64,000 bases of DNA from Rhizobium sp. SG_E_25_P2. Lineage in GTDB: Bacteria > Pseudomonadota > Alphaproteobacteria > Rhizobiales > Rhizobiaceae. The translations under genes and the position numbers were made by a program. Shown in pieces: positions 25,496-33,552 of the stretch. The stretch lies in NCBI RefSeq assembly GCF_029892285.1, contig NZ_JARXVM010000011.1:1-64000 (forward strand). Reading direction: 5' to 3'. Every line of letters starts with the position of its first letter. Position 1 is the stretch's first letter. The notes below the pieces were generated by a model. It was not told the origin of the DNA. It saw nothing but the letters and a program-made list of their open reading frames with translations, and searched no databases.

Positions 25496-27939
25496 GCGCG
25501 CAGCCTTTCATTCATGGGATCATACAGCGGCGTGTCGCCATGGACTGTGGCCTTCAGGCGTTCGCCGAACACTTCGACGTCCAACTCCTGACCGGGGACG
25601 GCGAGATCCGATCTCACCATGCCAATGGCGATGGATTTGCCGATACGGTAACCCCAATTGCCCGAGGTCGTCTCGCCCACCACCTGATCGTCATGCCAGA
25701 GCGTCGACATATAGGGCGCGTCATAATCGCCGGCCTCGATGGTCATGAGCACGAAGCGCTTGGTCACCCCCTGCTGCTTCTCGCGCGCCAAGGCCGCCTT
25801 GCCCTTGAAATCGGGCTTGGCCCAATCGACGAAGCGTTCCAGCCCGCCCTGCAGCACGGTGTAATCCGTCGACAGATCGCCCTTCCAGGCGCGGTAGCCT
25901 TTTTCCAACCGCAGACTGTCGAGCGCTTCCATGCCGAAGGGCTTCAGCCCATGCTTTTGCCCCGCCGCCCAGACGGCGTCGAAGACGTCTGCCGTATCCT
26001 CGATCTTGGTGTGGATCTCCCAGCCGAGTTCGCCGGCAAAGGAGACGCGCACCAGCTGCAGCCAGCGCCCGGCGATCTGGCAGGATTGATGGCTGAGCCA
26101 GGATTTCGTGAGATCCGCATCCGATACTTCGGCCAGAATGGCCCGCGAATTCGGCCCGCTCAAAATCTGGCAGGAAAATTGGTCGGAAACGTCGGTGAGC
26201 GTAAAGGCTGCATCCTCGGGCTTGTGCGTCAAGAGCCATTCCCAATCATGCCACTGCGCAGTCGCCGCCGTGATCAGGAAGAAGAAGTCTTCTGCAATGG
26301 CCATCACCGACATTTCCGTGACGATGCGGCCCTTGTCGTCGGCGAAATAGGCAAGGCCGATGCGGCCGGGCTTGGGGATCTTGCCGGTGGTGAGGCCAGC
26401 CAACCATTCCGTTGCCCCCGGCCCCTGCAGCCGGTAGCGTGAGAAACCGGGAAGGTCGAGAATGCCGGCCGCATCGCGCACCGCCAGGCACTCCTCCTCG
26501 ATGCGCGGGCTCCACGGTCCCTTGCGCGCCCAGGTCTGGGTCGCCTCCTCGGACGTGTCGTCGCCCGGCTTGGCGTACCACATCGCTCGCTCCCAGCCAT
26601 TATAGGGCTTGAACACGGCGCCGAGGGCGGCGATCCGGTCATGGATGACTGACTGCCGCCGGTCGCGGCCCGCCGGCCAGTAATGTTTCGGGAAGTGGAT
26701 GGCGTATTCGTGGCCATAGACCTCCATGCCCTTGTCGACGCAATAGGCCGGGTCGGTATAGCTCGTATAGCGGCGCGGATCGCAGGACCACATGTCCCAC
26801 TCCGTCTCGCCTTGTGTGACCCATTCCGCCAGCACCTTGCCCGCGCCCCCCGCCTGGCAGATGCCGAAGGTGAAGACGCAGGCCTCAAACGCATTGGGCA
26901 CGCCGGGCATCGGCCCGATCAGCGGATTGCCGTCAGGCGCATAAGGGATCGGCCCATTGATCACCTTGGAGAGCCCGGCGGTGCCCAGGATCGGCACGCG
27001 GGCGACGGCGTCGTTGATATGCCATTCCAGCCGGTCGAGATCGTCGGGGAACAGTTGGAAGGAGAAATCCTTGGGCATCGGGTCATCATCGGTCACCCAA
27101 TGCGCCCGGCAATTGCCCTCATAGGGGCCGAGATTGAAGCCGTATTTCTCCTGCCTGAGATAATAGGAGGAATCGACGTCGCGCAGCAGCGGTAACTTGT
27201 GGCCGGCCTCTTTCGACCAGGCTTCCAGTTCGGGGATCGTGTCGAACAGCATATATTGATGGCTCATCACCATCATCGGCACATCGCGGCCAAACAGTTT
27301 GCCGACTTCGCGCGCATAATAGCCGGCGGCGTTGACGACATAGTCGCAGCGCACCTCGCCCTTGGCTGTCGCCAGCACCCATTCGCCATTCTCGCGACGC
27401 GCAGAATCCACCGGGCAGAAGCGGATGATCTTGGCGCCCATGTCGCGCGCGCCCTTGGCCAGCGCCTGGGTCAGCTGCGCCGGATCGATATCGCCGTCAT
27501 ACGGGTCATACAGCGCGCCTTCGAGCTCATGCGTCTCGGCGAAGGGATAGCGGGCCTTGATCTCCGCAGGCGAGAGAATGTCGAGATCCATGCCCTGATA
27601 GCGGCCCATGCCGACCACGCGCTTGAATTCCAACAGCCGTTCTTTGCTATGGCCCAGCCGCACCGAACCGGTCACATGGTAATTCATGGGATAATCGACT
27701 TCGGCGCCGAGTTTGCGGTAAAGCTCCGCCGAATAGCGCTGCATGTTCATCAGCGACCAGGACGAGGAGAAGGTCGGCACATTGCCCGCCGCATGCCAGG
27801 TGGAGCCGGCGGTCAGCTCGTTCTTTTCGAGCAAAAGGCAATCGGTCCAGCCCGCTTTGGCGAGATGATAGAGGCAGGACGCGCCCACCGCGCCGCCGCC
27901 GATGATGACCACACGCGCTGTCGCTGGCAGTTCCGACAT
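25492..27939 (-). CDS. FAD/GcvT N-demethylase (dimethylglycine/sarcosine dehydrogenase-like)
   Basis: An 815-aa paralogue of the enzyme two genes downstream. It has the FAD fold VVIIGGGAVGASCLYHLAKAG, the covalent-FAD motif GSTWHAAG (about residues 46-53), the FAO linker near 390-450, and GcvT domains to the end (GELGWEIHT). It is the first gene of the operon, with GGGGAG before its ATG. The divergent XRE-cupin regulator and the repeated TTTCATG elements between them suggest substrate-dependent control. Likely substrates are small methylated amines such as sarcosine or dimethylglycine; the exact one cannot be read from the sequence. Confidence 0.87.
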   Translation of the reverse strand: MSELPATARVVIIGGGAVGASCLYHLAKAGWTDCLLLEKNELTAGSTWHAAGNVPTFSSSWSLMNMQRYSAELYRKLGAEVDYPMNYHVTGSVRLGHSKERLLEFKRVVGMGRYQGMDLDILSPAEIKARYPFAETHELEGALYDPYDGDIDPAQLTQALAKGARDMGAKIIRFCPVDSARRENGEWVLATAKGEVRCDYVVNAAGYYAREVGKLFGRDVPMMVMSHQYMLFDTIPELEAWSKEAGHKLPLLRDVDSSYYLRQEKYGFNLGPYEGNCRAHWVTDDDPMPKDFSFQLFPDDLDRLEWHINDAVARVPILGTAGLSKVINGPIPYAPDGNPLIGPMPGVPNAFEACVFTFGICQAGGAGKVLAEWVTQGETEWDMWSCDPRRYTSYTDPAYCVDKGMEVYGHEYAIHFPKHYWPAGRDRRQSVIHDRIAALGAVFKPYNGWERAMWYAKPGDDTSEEATQTWARKGPWSPRIEEECLAVRDAAGILDLPGFSRYRLQGPGATEWLAGLTTGKIPKPGRIGLAYFADDKGRIVTEMSVMAIAEDFFFLITAATAQWHDWEWLLTHKPEDAAFTLTDVSDQFSCQILSGPNSRAILAEVSDADLTKSWLSHQSCQIAGRWLQLVRVSFAGELGWEIHTKIEDTADVFDAVWAAGQKHGLKPFGMEALDSLRLEKGYRAWKGDLSTDYTVLQGGLERFVDWAKPDFKGKAALAREKQQGVTKRFVLMTIEAGDYDAPYMSTLWHDDQVVGETTSGNWGYRIGKSIAIGMVRSDLAVPGQELDVEVFGERLKATVHGDTPLYDPMNERLRA

Positions 27940-27990
27940 GATCCGCTCCCCATTTCCGAGGCAAAGCCTCGTGAAATTTCCTATTCATTT

Positions 27991-28062
27991 TTTCATGTGA
28001 ACAGAAAGCTAGCGCGAATTCTTCAGAATGCAAGCATGAAAATCTTGCATGAAATTTTCATG
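27991..28062. promoter_or_regulatory. Cluster of CATGAAA/TTTCATG elements, candidate operators
   Basis: The space between the demethylase operon and the regulator holds TTTCATG at 27991-27997, GCATGAAA at 28034-28041 and 28047-28054, and a perfect palindrome CATGAAA-T-TTTCATG at 28048-28062. Repeated copies of one 7-base half-site in a divergent promoter are what a dimeric HTH repressor would need. Confidence 0.6.
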
Positions 28063-28094
28063 AGAGTTAGGTTTGAAGCATCGAAAGAGGTTCC

Positions 28095-28712
28095 ATGCCC
28101 CCACGTCCGCTGCTCTCCCAGGAAAACGCGCTTCAACCCGCCGGCGGCGCCGAAATCGACGAAAGCGTGATCGGCGGCCAGATCCGCGAATTGCGCAAGG
28201 CCAGGGGCCGGACGCTGCAGCAGATTGCCGATGCGGCCGGGATTTCGGTGGGCTATCTCAGCCAGATCGAGCGCAACCAGTCGCAATTGCCGATCGGCGT
28301 GTTGCGCAAGATCTGCGACGCGCTGGATGTGCATATGAACTGGTTCTTCCAGCCCGCCGATGATGCGCCGGCCGAAGAGCGCGACATCGTCGTCCGCGCG
28401 GAAAACCGCCGCCGCCTGACCTTCACCGGCCTCGGCATCCAGGAAGAACTGCTCTCGCCCAATCTCGGCGGCCCCCTGGAGCTTCTCTATTCCACCATCG
28501 AACCCGGCGCCGACAGCGGCGACTACAGCCATAACGGCGCCGAAGCCGGCGTGGTGATCTCAGGCGTGCTCGACCTCTGGGTCGGCGACCGCTTCTTCCA
28601 ACTCAAAGCCGGCGACAGCTTCGCCTTCGACAGCACCGAGACGCATCGCTGCGCCAATTCCGGGAGAGAGCCGGTCAAGGCGGTGTGGGTGATCACGCCG
28701 CCGCATTATTGA
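28095..28712 (+). CDS. XRE-family regulator with C-terminal cupin domain
   Basis: A 205-aa regulator: HTH_3 at about residues 27-82 (IRELRKARGRTLQQIADAAG, then GYLSQIERNQSQ) and a cupin_2 barrel at about 125-200 (GAEAGVVISGVLDLWVG, FAFDSTETHRCAN). It belongs to the PuuR-like group, where the cupin senses the pathway substrate. It is divergent from the three-gene demethylase operon and shares with it a promoter region full of TTTCATG elements, so it very likely controls that operon. Confidence 0.9.
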   Translation: MPPRPLLSQENALQPAGGAEIDESVIGGQIRELRKARGRTLQQIADAAGISVGYLSQIERNQSQLPIGVLRKICDALDVHMNWFFQPADDAPAEERDIVVRAENRRRLTFTGLGIQEELLSPNLGGPLELLYSTIEPGADSGDYSHNGAEAGVVISGVLDLWVGDRFFQLKAGDSFAFDSTETHRCANSGREPVKAVWVITPPHY

Positions 28713-28717
28713 TGGGT

Positions 28718-29092
28718 TTAGAGATTGGAGCGAAGCAGGACGCCTTCGGGAACATAGGTTCCGTTGACGGCGCTGCCGCTCATGTCGGTCCGGGCCAAGC
28801 CCGGCTCACGGATGAGCTTGGCGATGTCTTTCACCAAGGGACGATCATCCGGCACAAATTCGACATTGCCGACATCGATCCCGGGCATTTCGCCTTCGTG
28901 GGCGTGGATGGTGTTGGCGACCATCTTGTAGAATTCCAGCTTGTCTTTCACCGCTTTCGACGGAACCAGCCAGAGCCGCCAGCGACTGCCTTCGGAAAAA
29001 TTCACCCACATGGCGAAGCGCGGCGAGGCTGGAGTGTCGTCCAGCCTGCGCACGAGCGCCTGTCCGCTCGTCACCAAAAGGTTCTGATCCAT
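28718..29092 (-). CDS. Hypothetical protein paired with the HEPN protein
   Basis: A 124-aa soluble protein I do not recognise. It begins MDQNLLVTSGQALVRRLDD and has a WVNFSEGSRWRLWLVPS core that looks beta-rich. Its ATG lies inside the end of the HEPN gene (22-base overlap in another frame), so the two are co-translated. Tight overlap with a HEPN gene suggests a partner or antitoxin role, but no nucleotidyltransferase or DNA-binding motif is visible. Confidence 0.65.
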   Translation of the reverse strand: MDQNLLVTSGQALVRRLDDTPASPRFAMWVNFSEGSRWRLWLVPSKAVKDKLEFYKMVANTIHAHEGEMPGIDVGNVEFVPDDRPLVKDIAKLIREPGLARTDMSGSAVNGTYVPEGVLLRSNL

Positions 29093-29484
29093 GCCAGCAC
29101 ACCATCCTGAGGGTCATCGACTGCGGAGAGAAGATACTCGGCACTCTCCGCAGTCCAAACCTGATACCGAGACTGCTCGTCCCATTCCGCCATTATAGCC
29201 CAATTCGCGGCAAAAATGGAGCTATCTTCTTTCCTGCGAACAAGCTCCTGCTGCAGGCCAGCCTGTTTGACGAGGTCAGGCAGATTGTGTGTGTACGTCG
29301 CCAGAACAAAGCGCTTGTCCGGAATGTCGTGCTGACGAAATTGCTTTGCGATGCAGGCTTTCAGGGCGAACTCCACCGCATATCCGGCGAGATAATAGGC
29401 GCTGGAAAAACGCCTCCGCTCCAAAAGCAGCCGAGCATCCTCCACTCGCACCAGCGCCAATGTTTCGAAATCCGCCTTCAGCAT
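29071..29484 (-). CDS. HEPN-domain protein
   Basis: About 137 aa. The sequence DARLLLERRRFSSAYYLAGYAVEFALKACIAK (shown in part: SAYYLAGYAVEFALKACIAK, near residues 28-47) is a typical HEPN helix pair, followed by THNLPDLVKQAG. Many HEPN proteins are toxin RNases with an Rx4-6H motif; here the nearest pair is R-x7-H (RFVLATYTH), so catalytic activity is uncertain. I prefer the ATG at 29484, which has AGGTGG upstream, over a GTG at 29496. It leads a two-gene unit with the overlapping 124-aa protein. Confidence 0.7.
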   Translation of the reverse strand: MLKADFETLALVRVEDARLLLERRRFSSAYYLAGYAVEFALKACIAKQFRQHDIPDKRFVLATYTHNLPDLVKQAGLQQELVRRKEDSSIFAANWAIMAEWDEQSRYQVWTAESAEYLLSAVDDPQDGVLAWIRTFW

Positions 29485-29549
29485 CGGGGTCGCCACCTAT
29501 CACTGCCGTGATACTGGCGCAAAACATCCACGCAGGATAGAAATAATCT

Positions 29550-30761
29550 TCAAAGCAACCGCTTCAACTGCAGAAAACACCCCGCCGCCAGAAAGCCGAT
29601 TCCCGCCATGACTCCGAGCGCCAGCGTCGGGCCGGACCAATGCATCAACAGCGAAAAGACATAGGGCGCAGCCGCCGAGGCGCCGAGCCGCCAGCCGGAC
29701 ATGCGGCCGGTGATTTCGCCGTAACCGTCGGAGCCGAACAGCCAGAGCGGCAGCGCGCCGGCGGCGATGGAGTTGATGCCGGAGCCGATGCCGAGGCAGA
29801 TGGCGAACAGGCCGGCGCCGATCAAGCCGCCGCCCGAGACCAGCAGCACCACAACCGCGCTCGCCATGAACAAGCCAGATAAAAGCGACAATGTCAGCGG
29901 GCTGAGCCGGGCGCCGAACACCATGTTGATCAGTCGGCTCAAGACCTGCGAGGGGCCGAACAGCACGCCGATCGACACAGCCGCCGCCCCCAGCCCGAGC
30001 GCCGTCAACAGCGGCACCATATGCACCAGCATGGCCGACAGCGTGAAGCCTTGCAGCGTGAAGGCGGCAGCAGCCAGACGATAGCCCATCACCCGTTGCT
30101 GATCCTTGAGCACGCCGATCACTTTGGCCGGACCCGCGCGAGCCTCGCCGCGCGCGGCTTCGGCGCGCCTGCGCAGGACCACGAACAGATGCGCCGGCGC
30201 GCAGAGGCCGAGATTCAGCGCGGCGAACAACAGATAGACCTCGCGCCAGTCGAGGTTTCCGTGCAACCAGGTGGTGAAAGGCCAGAACAGCGAGGACGCG
30301 AAACCCGCCATCAGCGTCAGATAGGTGATGCTGCGGCCGGCGACGCGCGGCGCGATCTCGACCAGCGCCGCAAACGCCGCCTGATAGAGCACGAGGCCTG
30401 CGGCCACTTCCGAGGCCACGACGCCGACCCCGAACACAACAGGATTGGGAGCGAGCGCAGTCAACGCCAGCAACATTGCCGAGACCAAGGAGCCCCAGGC
30501 CATCATCCGGCTCGCGCCGAAACGGTCGAGCAGCTTGCCAATCCAGGCCGAGGCGAAGCCGCCGGCCATCAGCGCGGCGGAGAACAGGCCGAAGACGACA
30601 TCGTCCGACCAGCCGAATTCGCGGCCCATATCGGGCGCGAGAATGGAAAAGCTGTAATAGAGCGTGCCGTAGCCGACGATCTGCGTCAGGCCGAGAATGG
30701 CGATGATCACTTTCGGCAGGCCCTCGGCCTGAACATTCAGGCCGGCGGCCGCTACGCTCAT
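29550..30761 (-). CDS. MFS transporter, last gene of the ars operon
   Basis: A 403-aa protein with about twelve membrane segments and the MFS loop motif [13 protein letters not shown] (about residues 75-87). Its ATG overlaps the arsH stop (ATGA), which places it in the arsenic operon. MFS proteins in rhizobial ars operons include ArsK, which exports arsenite and trivalent organoarsenicals, so arsenic or antimony export is a fair guess. ArsJ is less likely, because its GAPDH partner gene is missing. The operon has no arsB or acr3, so this may be its only active exporter. Confidence 0.8.
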   Translation of the reverse strand: MSVAAAGLNVQAEGLPKVIIAILGLTQIVGYGTLYYSFSILAPDMGREFGWSDDVVFGLFSAALMAGGFASAWIGKLLDRFGASRMMAWGSLVSAMLLALTALAPNPVVFGVGVVASEVAAGLVLYQAAFAALVEIAPRVAGRSITYLTLMAGFASSLFWPFTTWLHGNLDWREVYLLFAALNLGLCAPAHLFVVLRRRAEAARGEARAGPAKVIGVLKDQQRVMGYRLAAAAFTLQGFTLSAMLVHMVPLLTALGLGAAAVSIGVLFGPSQVLSRLINMVFGARLSPLTLSLLSGLFMASAVVVLLVSGGGLIGAGLFAICLGIGSGINSIAAGALPLWLFGSDGYGEITGRMSGWRLGASAAAPYVFSLLMHWSGPTLALGVMAGIGFLAAGCFLQLKRLL

Positions 30762-31510
30762 AGAGATTTCAGCGTCACCCGCTCCTCCAGCTTTTCCGCC
30801 GCTTCTTTCCGCTCGCTGTAACGATCGGTCAGATAGGGGGATATATCACGGGTGAGGAGCGTAAATTTCATCAATTCTTCGCATACGTCGACCACGCGTT
30901 CGTAATAGGACGACGGCTTCATGCGTCCGTTCTGGTCGAACTCGGTCCAGGCCTTGGCGACGGAGGACTGGTTGGGAATGGTGATCATCCGCATCCAGCG
31001 CCCGAGAATGCGCATCTGGTTGACGGCGTTGAAGCTCTGCGAGCCGCCCGACACCTGCATGACCGCAAGCGTCTTGCCCTGCGTCGGCCTGACTGCGCCC
31101 ACCGACAGCGGAACCCAGTCGATCTGCGCTTTCATGATGCCGGTCATCGCGCCATGCCGTTCCGGGCTCACCCAGACCTGGCCTTCCGACCATTGCGACA
31201 ATTCCCGCAATTCCTGCACCTTGGGATGCGTCACCGGCGCGCCGTCGGGCAAGGGCAGCCCTTCGGGATTGAAGAAGCGCACTTCGGCTCCGAAATGGGT
31301 CAGCAGCCGCCCCGCCTCTTCGGCAAGCAGGCGGCTATAGGAGACCTGCCGCAGCGACCCGTAGAGGATCAGGATGCGCGGCTTATGCGTCGAAAACGGC
31401 CTGCGCAACGCATCGAGATCGGGCAGACGGAGATGCTCAAACGCTGCGGCAGGCAGATCAAGCGCTTCTGGCTGGGACTGCAGATCAGACAAGGCGCTTC
31501 CCCTGCTCAT
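30758..31510 (-). CDS. arsH: ArsH NADPH-dependent FMN reductase
   Basis: A 250-aa flavodoxin-like protein closely matching ArsH: the [21 protein letters not shown] phosphate-loop region (about residues 45-65), the [21 protein letters not shown] segment, and [18 protein letters not shown]. ArsH oxidises trivalent organoarsenicals to less toxic forms and reduces FMN with NADPH in the cytoplasm. It overlaps the arsC gene upstream by 26 bases and the MFS gene downstream by four, so translation is coupled. Confidence 0.93.
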   Translation of the reverse strand: MSRGSALSDLQSQPEALDLPAAAFEHLRLPDLDALRRPFSTHKPRILILYGSLRQVSYSRLLAEEAGRLLTHFGAEVRFFNPEGLPLPDGAPVTHPKVQELRELSQWSEGQVWVSPERHGAMTGIMKAQIDWVPLSVGAVRPTQGKTLAVMQVSGGSQSFNAVNQMRILGRWMRMITIPNQSSVAKAWTEFDQNGRMKPSSYYERVVDVCEELMKFTLLTRDISPYLTDRYSERKEAAEKLEERVTLKSL

Positions 31511-31913
31511 CCAGGATCAATTCGCCGTCTTCCTTGGCGAAGGGGCCGGTGAAGGTGTCGGGCAGGATGTCCAAGGCCTTCTCGGACGGACGGCAGAGGC
31601 GCGTACCCAGGGGCGTGACGACGAAGGGCCGGTTGATCAGAATGGGATGCGCCAGCATCGCATCGAGCAACTGATCGTCGGTGAGCGCGGGATTGTCGAG
31701 ACCGAGCTCCGCATAGGGCGTGCCCTTCTCACGGATCGCTTCGCGCACGGTCAGGCCCGCATCGCTGATCATCGTCACGAGTTCGTCGCGGGATGGCGGC
31801 GTCTTCAGATATTCGATCACGGTGGGGGCGATGCCCGCATGCTCGATCAGCGCCAGCGTGTTGCGCGAGGTGCCGCAGGCAGGGTTGTGATAGATGGTGG
31901 CAGTGAAGCTCAC
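31485..31913 (-). CDS. arsC: Arsenate reductase, glutaredoxin-linked ArsC family
   Basis: A 142-aa ArsC of the E. coli plasmid type: the catalytic cysteine in [10 protein letters not shown] (about residue 13) and the arginines of REAIREKG and [19 protein letters not shown]. It reduces arsenate to arsenite with glutathione and glutaredoxin. It starts inside the aqpS stop (ATGA). A second, unrelated arsenate reductase lies two genes upstream, so the operon has both redox types. Confidence 0.93.
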   Translation of the reverse strand: MSFTATIYHNPACGTSRNTLALIEHAGIAPTVIEYLKTPPSRDELVTMISDAGLTVREAIREKGTPYAELGLDNPALTDDQLLDAMLAHPILINRPFVVTPLGTRLCRPSEKALDILPDTFTGPFAKEDGELILDEQGKRLV

Positions 31914-32602
31914 ACTGTTTCTCCCATGGGTTTTTCGGGATGATCGGGGCGCTCGGCGAACAGCCAGCGGCAGAGCGCCAGCGCCAAAAGTGCGCCGATC
32001 AATTCGGCAAGGATGAAGCCCGGCAGGTCGATTGGACGGATGCCGGAAAATGTGTCGGTCAGCGAGCGGGCGATCGCCACCGCCGGATTGGCGAAGGAGG
32101 TGGACGCGGTGAACCAGTAGGCCGCCGTGATATAGAGCCCGACCAGCGTCGGAATCTGTTCGGGCCTGTGACGCAAGCCGCCGAGAATGGTGACCACCAA
32201 CCCCGCCGTCGCCACCACTTCAGCGAACCACTGCGCGCCGCCGGTCCGAACTGTCGCGGAGGCGGCCAGGAGCGGAAGATCGAACATCAGATGCGCGACC
32301 ATGGTCCCGGCGACGCCGCCGAGGATCTGCGCGCCGACGTAAAAGCCGGCGTCGCGGGCGCCGATCTCGCGCCGAAGCAGGAAGATCAGCGTGACGGCCG
32401 GATTGAAATGCGCCCCCGAAATCGGCCCCAGCAGCGTGATCAGAACGAAGAGGATCGCCCCTGTCGGGATCGTATTGCCGAGCAGCGACACAGCGACGTC
32501 ATCACTCAGGCGGTCAGCCATGATGCCTGAGCCGACCACGGTGGCGACGAGCAACGCCGTCCCGAGCGTTTCGGCGACGAGGCGCCGAGAAAGATCGGTC
32601 AT
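31910..32602 (-). CDS. aqpS: Aquaglyceroporin AqpS, arsenite channel
   Basis: A 230-aa MIP-family channel with six membrane segments and both NPA motifs: SGAHFNPAVTL (about residues 63-73) and SFANPAVAIAR (about 170-180). In Sinorhizobium meliloti an aquaglyceroporin replaces a pump in the ars operon and lets arsenite made by ArsC flow out down its gradient. The same gene set and order (arsR, arsC, aqpS, arsH) supports that role here. Confidence 0.92.
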   Translation of the reverse strand: MTDLSRRLVAETLGTALLVATVVGSGIMADRLSDDVAVSLLGNTIPTGAILFVLITLLGPISGAHFNPAVTLIFLLRREIGARDAGFYVGAQILGGVAGTMVAHLMFDLPLLAASATVRTGGAQWFAEVVATAGLVVTILGGLRHRPEQIPTLVGLYITAAYWFTASTSFANPAVAIARSLTDTFSGIRPIDLPGFILAELIGALLALALCRWLFAERPDHPEKPMGETV

Positions 32603-32605
32603 GGG

Positions 32606-33115
32606 TCACCCCGCCTCGGACAGCGAGCGGCCGATCTCGCGGACGCGGCCCTCTGTCGTGAGCCGATCGAGGCTGGCGAGCGGCAGGCTGACAAAGGCGT
32701 TGACGCGGTTGCCGAGCATGCGATGCGCGTCCGCGAATGCCAGGCGTTTTTCGCTTTCGCTGCCTTCCGCCGCGGCCGGATCGGGAACGCCCCAATGCGC
32801 GGTGATGGGATGGCCCGGCCAGATCGGGCAGGATTCGGCGGCGGCGCTGTCGCAGACGGTGAACACAAAATCCATTTGCGGCGCGCCGTCAGCGGAGAAT
32901 TCCACCCAGCTCTTCGAGCGGGCGTCGCTGATATCATAGTTCAGGCTGCGCAGCAGATCGAGCGTATAGGGATGCACCTCGCCCTTTGGCTGAGAGCCCG
33001 CCGAATATGCGCGAAACCGCCCCTTCCCGGCGCGGTTGAGCAGCGCCTCGGCGATGATCGAACGGGCGGAATTGCCTGTGCAGAGAAAGAGAACATTGTA
33101 GATCTTGTCCGTCAT
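32606..33115 (-). CDS. Arsenate reductase, low-molecular-weight phosphatase family
   Basis: A 169-aa protein with the LMW phosphatase P-loop FLCTGNSARSI (C about residue 12) and the distal acid in VPDPAA. This is the thioredoxin- or mycothiol-type arsenate reductase fold. I start it at the ATG at 33115, overlapping the arsR stop (ATGA); the frame is open further upstream only as a shadow of arsR. It gives arsenite for AqpS to release. Confidence 0.9.
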   Translation of the reverse strand: MTDKIYNVLFLCTGNSARSIIAEALLNRAGKGRFRAYSAGSQPKGEVHPYTLDLLRSLNYDISDARSKSWVEFSADGAPQMDFVFTVCDSAAAESCPIWPGHPITAHWGVPDPAAAEGSESEKRLAFADAHRMLGNRVNAFVSLPLASLDRLTTEGRVREIGRSLSEAG

Positions 33116-33474
33116 GACGATACCCCCATTGTCGTTGCGGATGGAATGCAGCAGGCCGAGGCGTCCAGCGCCGGCGCGCAGATTTCGGGATGGCCGGCGC
33201 AGCAGTCGCGCATCAGAAACTGCACGAGCGCGCCGAGTGCCGTATAATTGGCCGTATAGATGATCGAGCGCGAAGCGCGCTCCGAGACGATCAACCCGGC
33301 GCGATCGAGTTCCTTGAGATGGAAGGACACGTTGGAGGCGGAGACGCCGGCGCGCTCGGCGATGTCGCCCGCCGCCAGCCCGTCCTTGCCGGCCACGACC
33401 AGCATGCGCACGATGCCGAGCCGTGTTTCCTGCGCAAGCGCGGCAAAGGCTGAAAGCGCGTCCTTGTCTTCCAT
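33112..33474 (-). CDS. arsR: ArsR-family arsenic-responsive repressor
   Basis: A 120-aa winged-helix repressor with SASNVSFHLKELDRAGLIVS as the recognition helix region (about residues 45-64). A C-terminal cysteine set, RDCCAGHPEIC, resembles the As(III)-binding site of the rhizobial and Agrobacterium-type ArsR. It should leave its operator when arsenite binds, switching on the six-gene operon it heads. A 10-bp inverted repeat lies just before its start. Confidence 0.92.
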   Translation of the reverse strand: MEDKDALSAFAALAQETRLGIVRMLVVAGKDGLAAGDIAERAGVSASNVSFHLKELDRAGLIVSERASRSIIYTANYTALGALVQFLMRDCCAGHPEICAPALDASACCIPSATTMGVSS

Positions 33475-33475
33475 G

Positions 33476-33509
33476 ATTCAATATTCCTATGATTCTTGAA
33501 ATATTGAAT
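33476..33509. promoter_or_regulatory. Candidate ArsR operator
   Basis: ATTCAATATT (33476-33485) and AATATTGAAT (33500-33509) form a perfect 10-bp inverted repeat with a 14-base spacer, immediately upstream of arsR. AT-rich palindromes of this sort are typical ArsR/SmtB sites. Its position would block the operon's promoter. Confidence 0.75.
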
Positions 33510-33510
33510 A

Positions 33511-33544
33511 ATGAAAGAACCCGCCGATGGCAAGCGCCGGCGGG
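33511..33544 (-). terminator. Rho-independent terminator of the AGE-family epimerase gene
   Basis: CCCGCCG (33520-33526) pairs with CGGCGGG (33538-33544), and on the minus strand the hairpin is followed by the T-rich TTCTTTCATT. It starts nine bases past the stop of the epimerase gene and separates it from the ars operon. Confidence 0.65.
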
Positions 33545-33552
33545 CTTGAACG

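Noticed and set aside
33116-33481. N-terminal extension of the LMW-type arsC frame
   Set aside because: It overlaps arsR in another frame; conservation and the ATGA overlap place the start at 33115.
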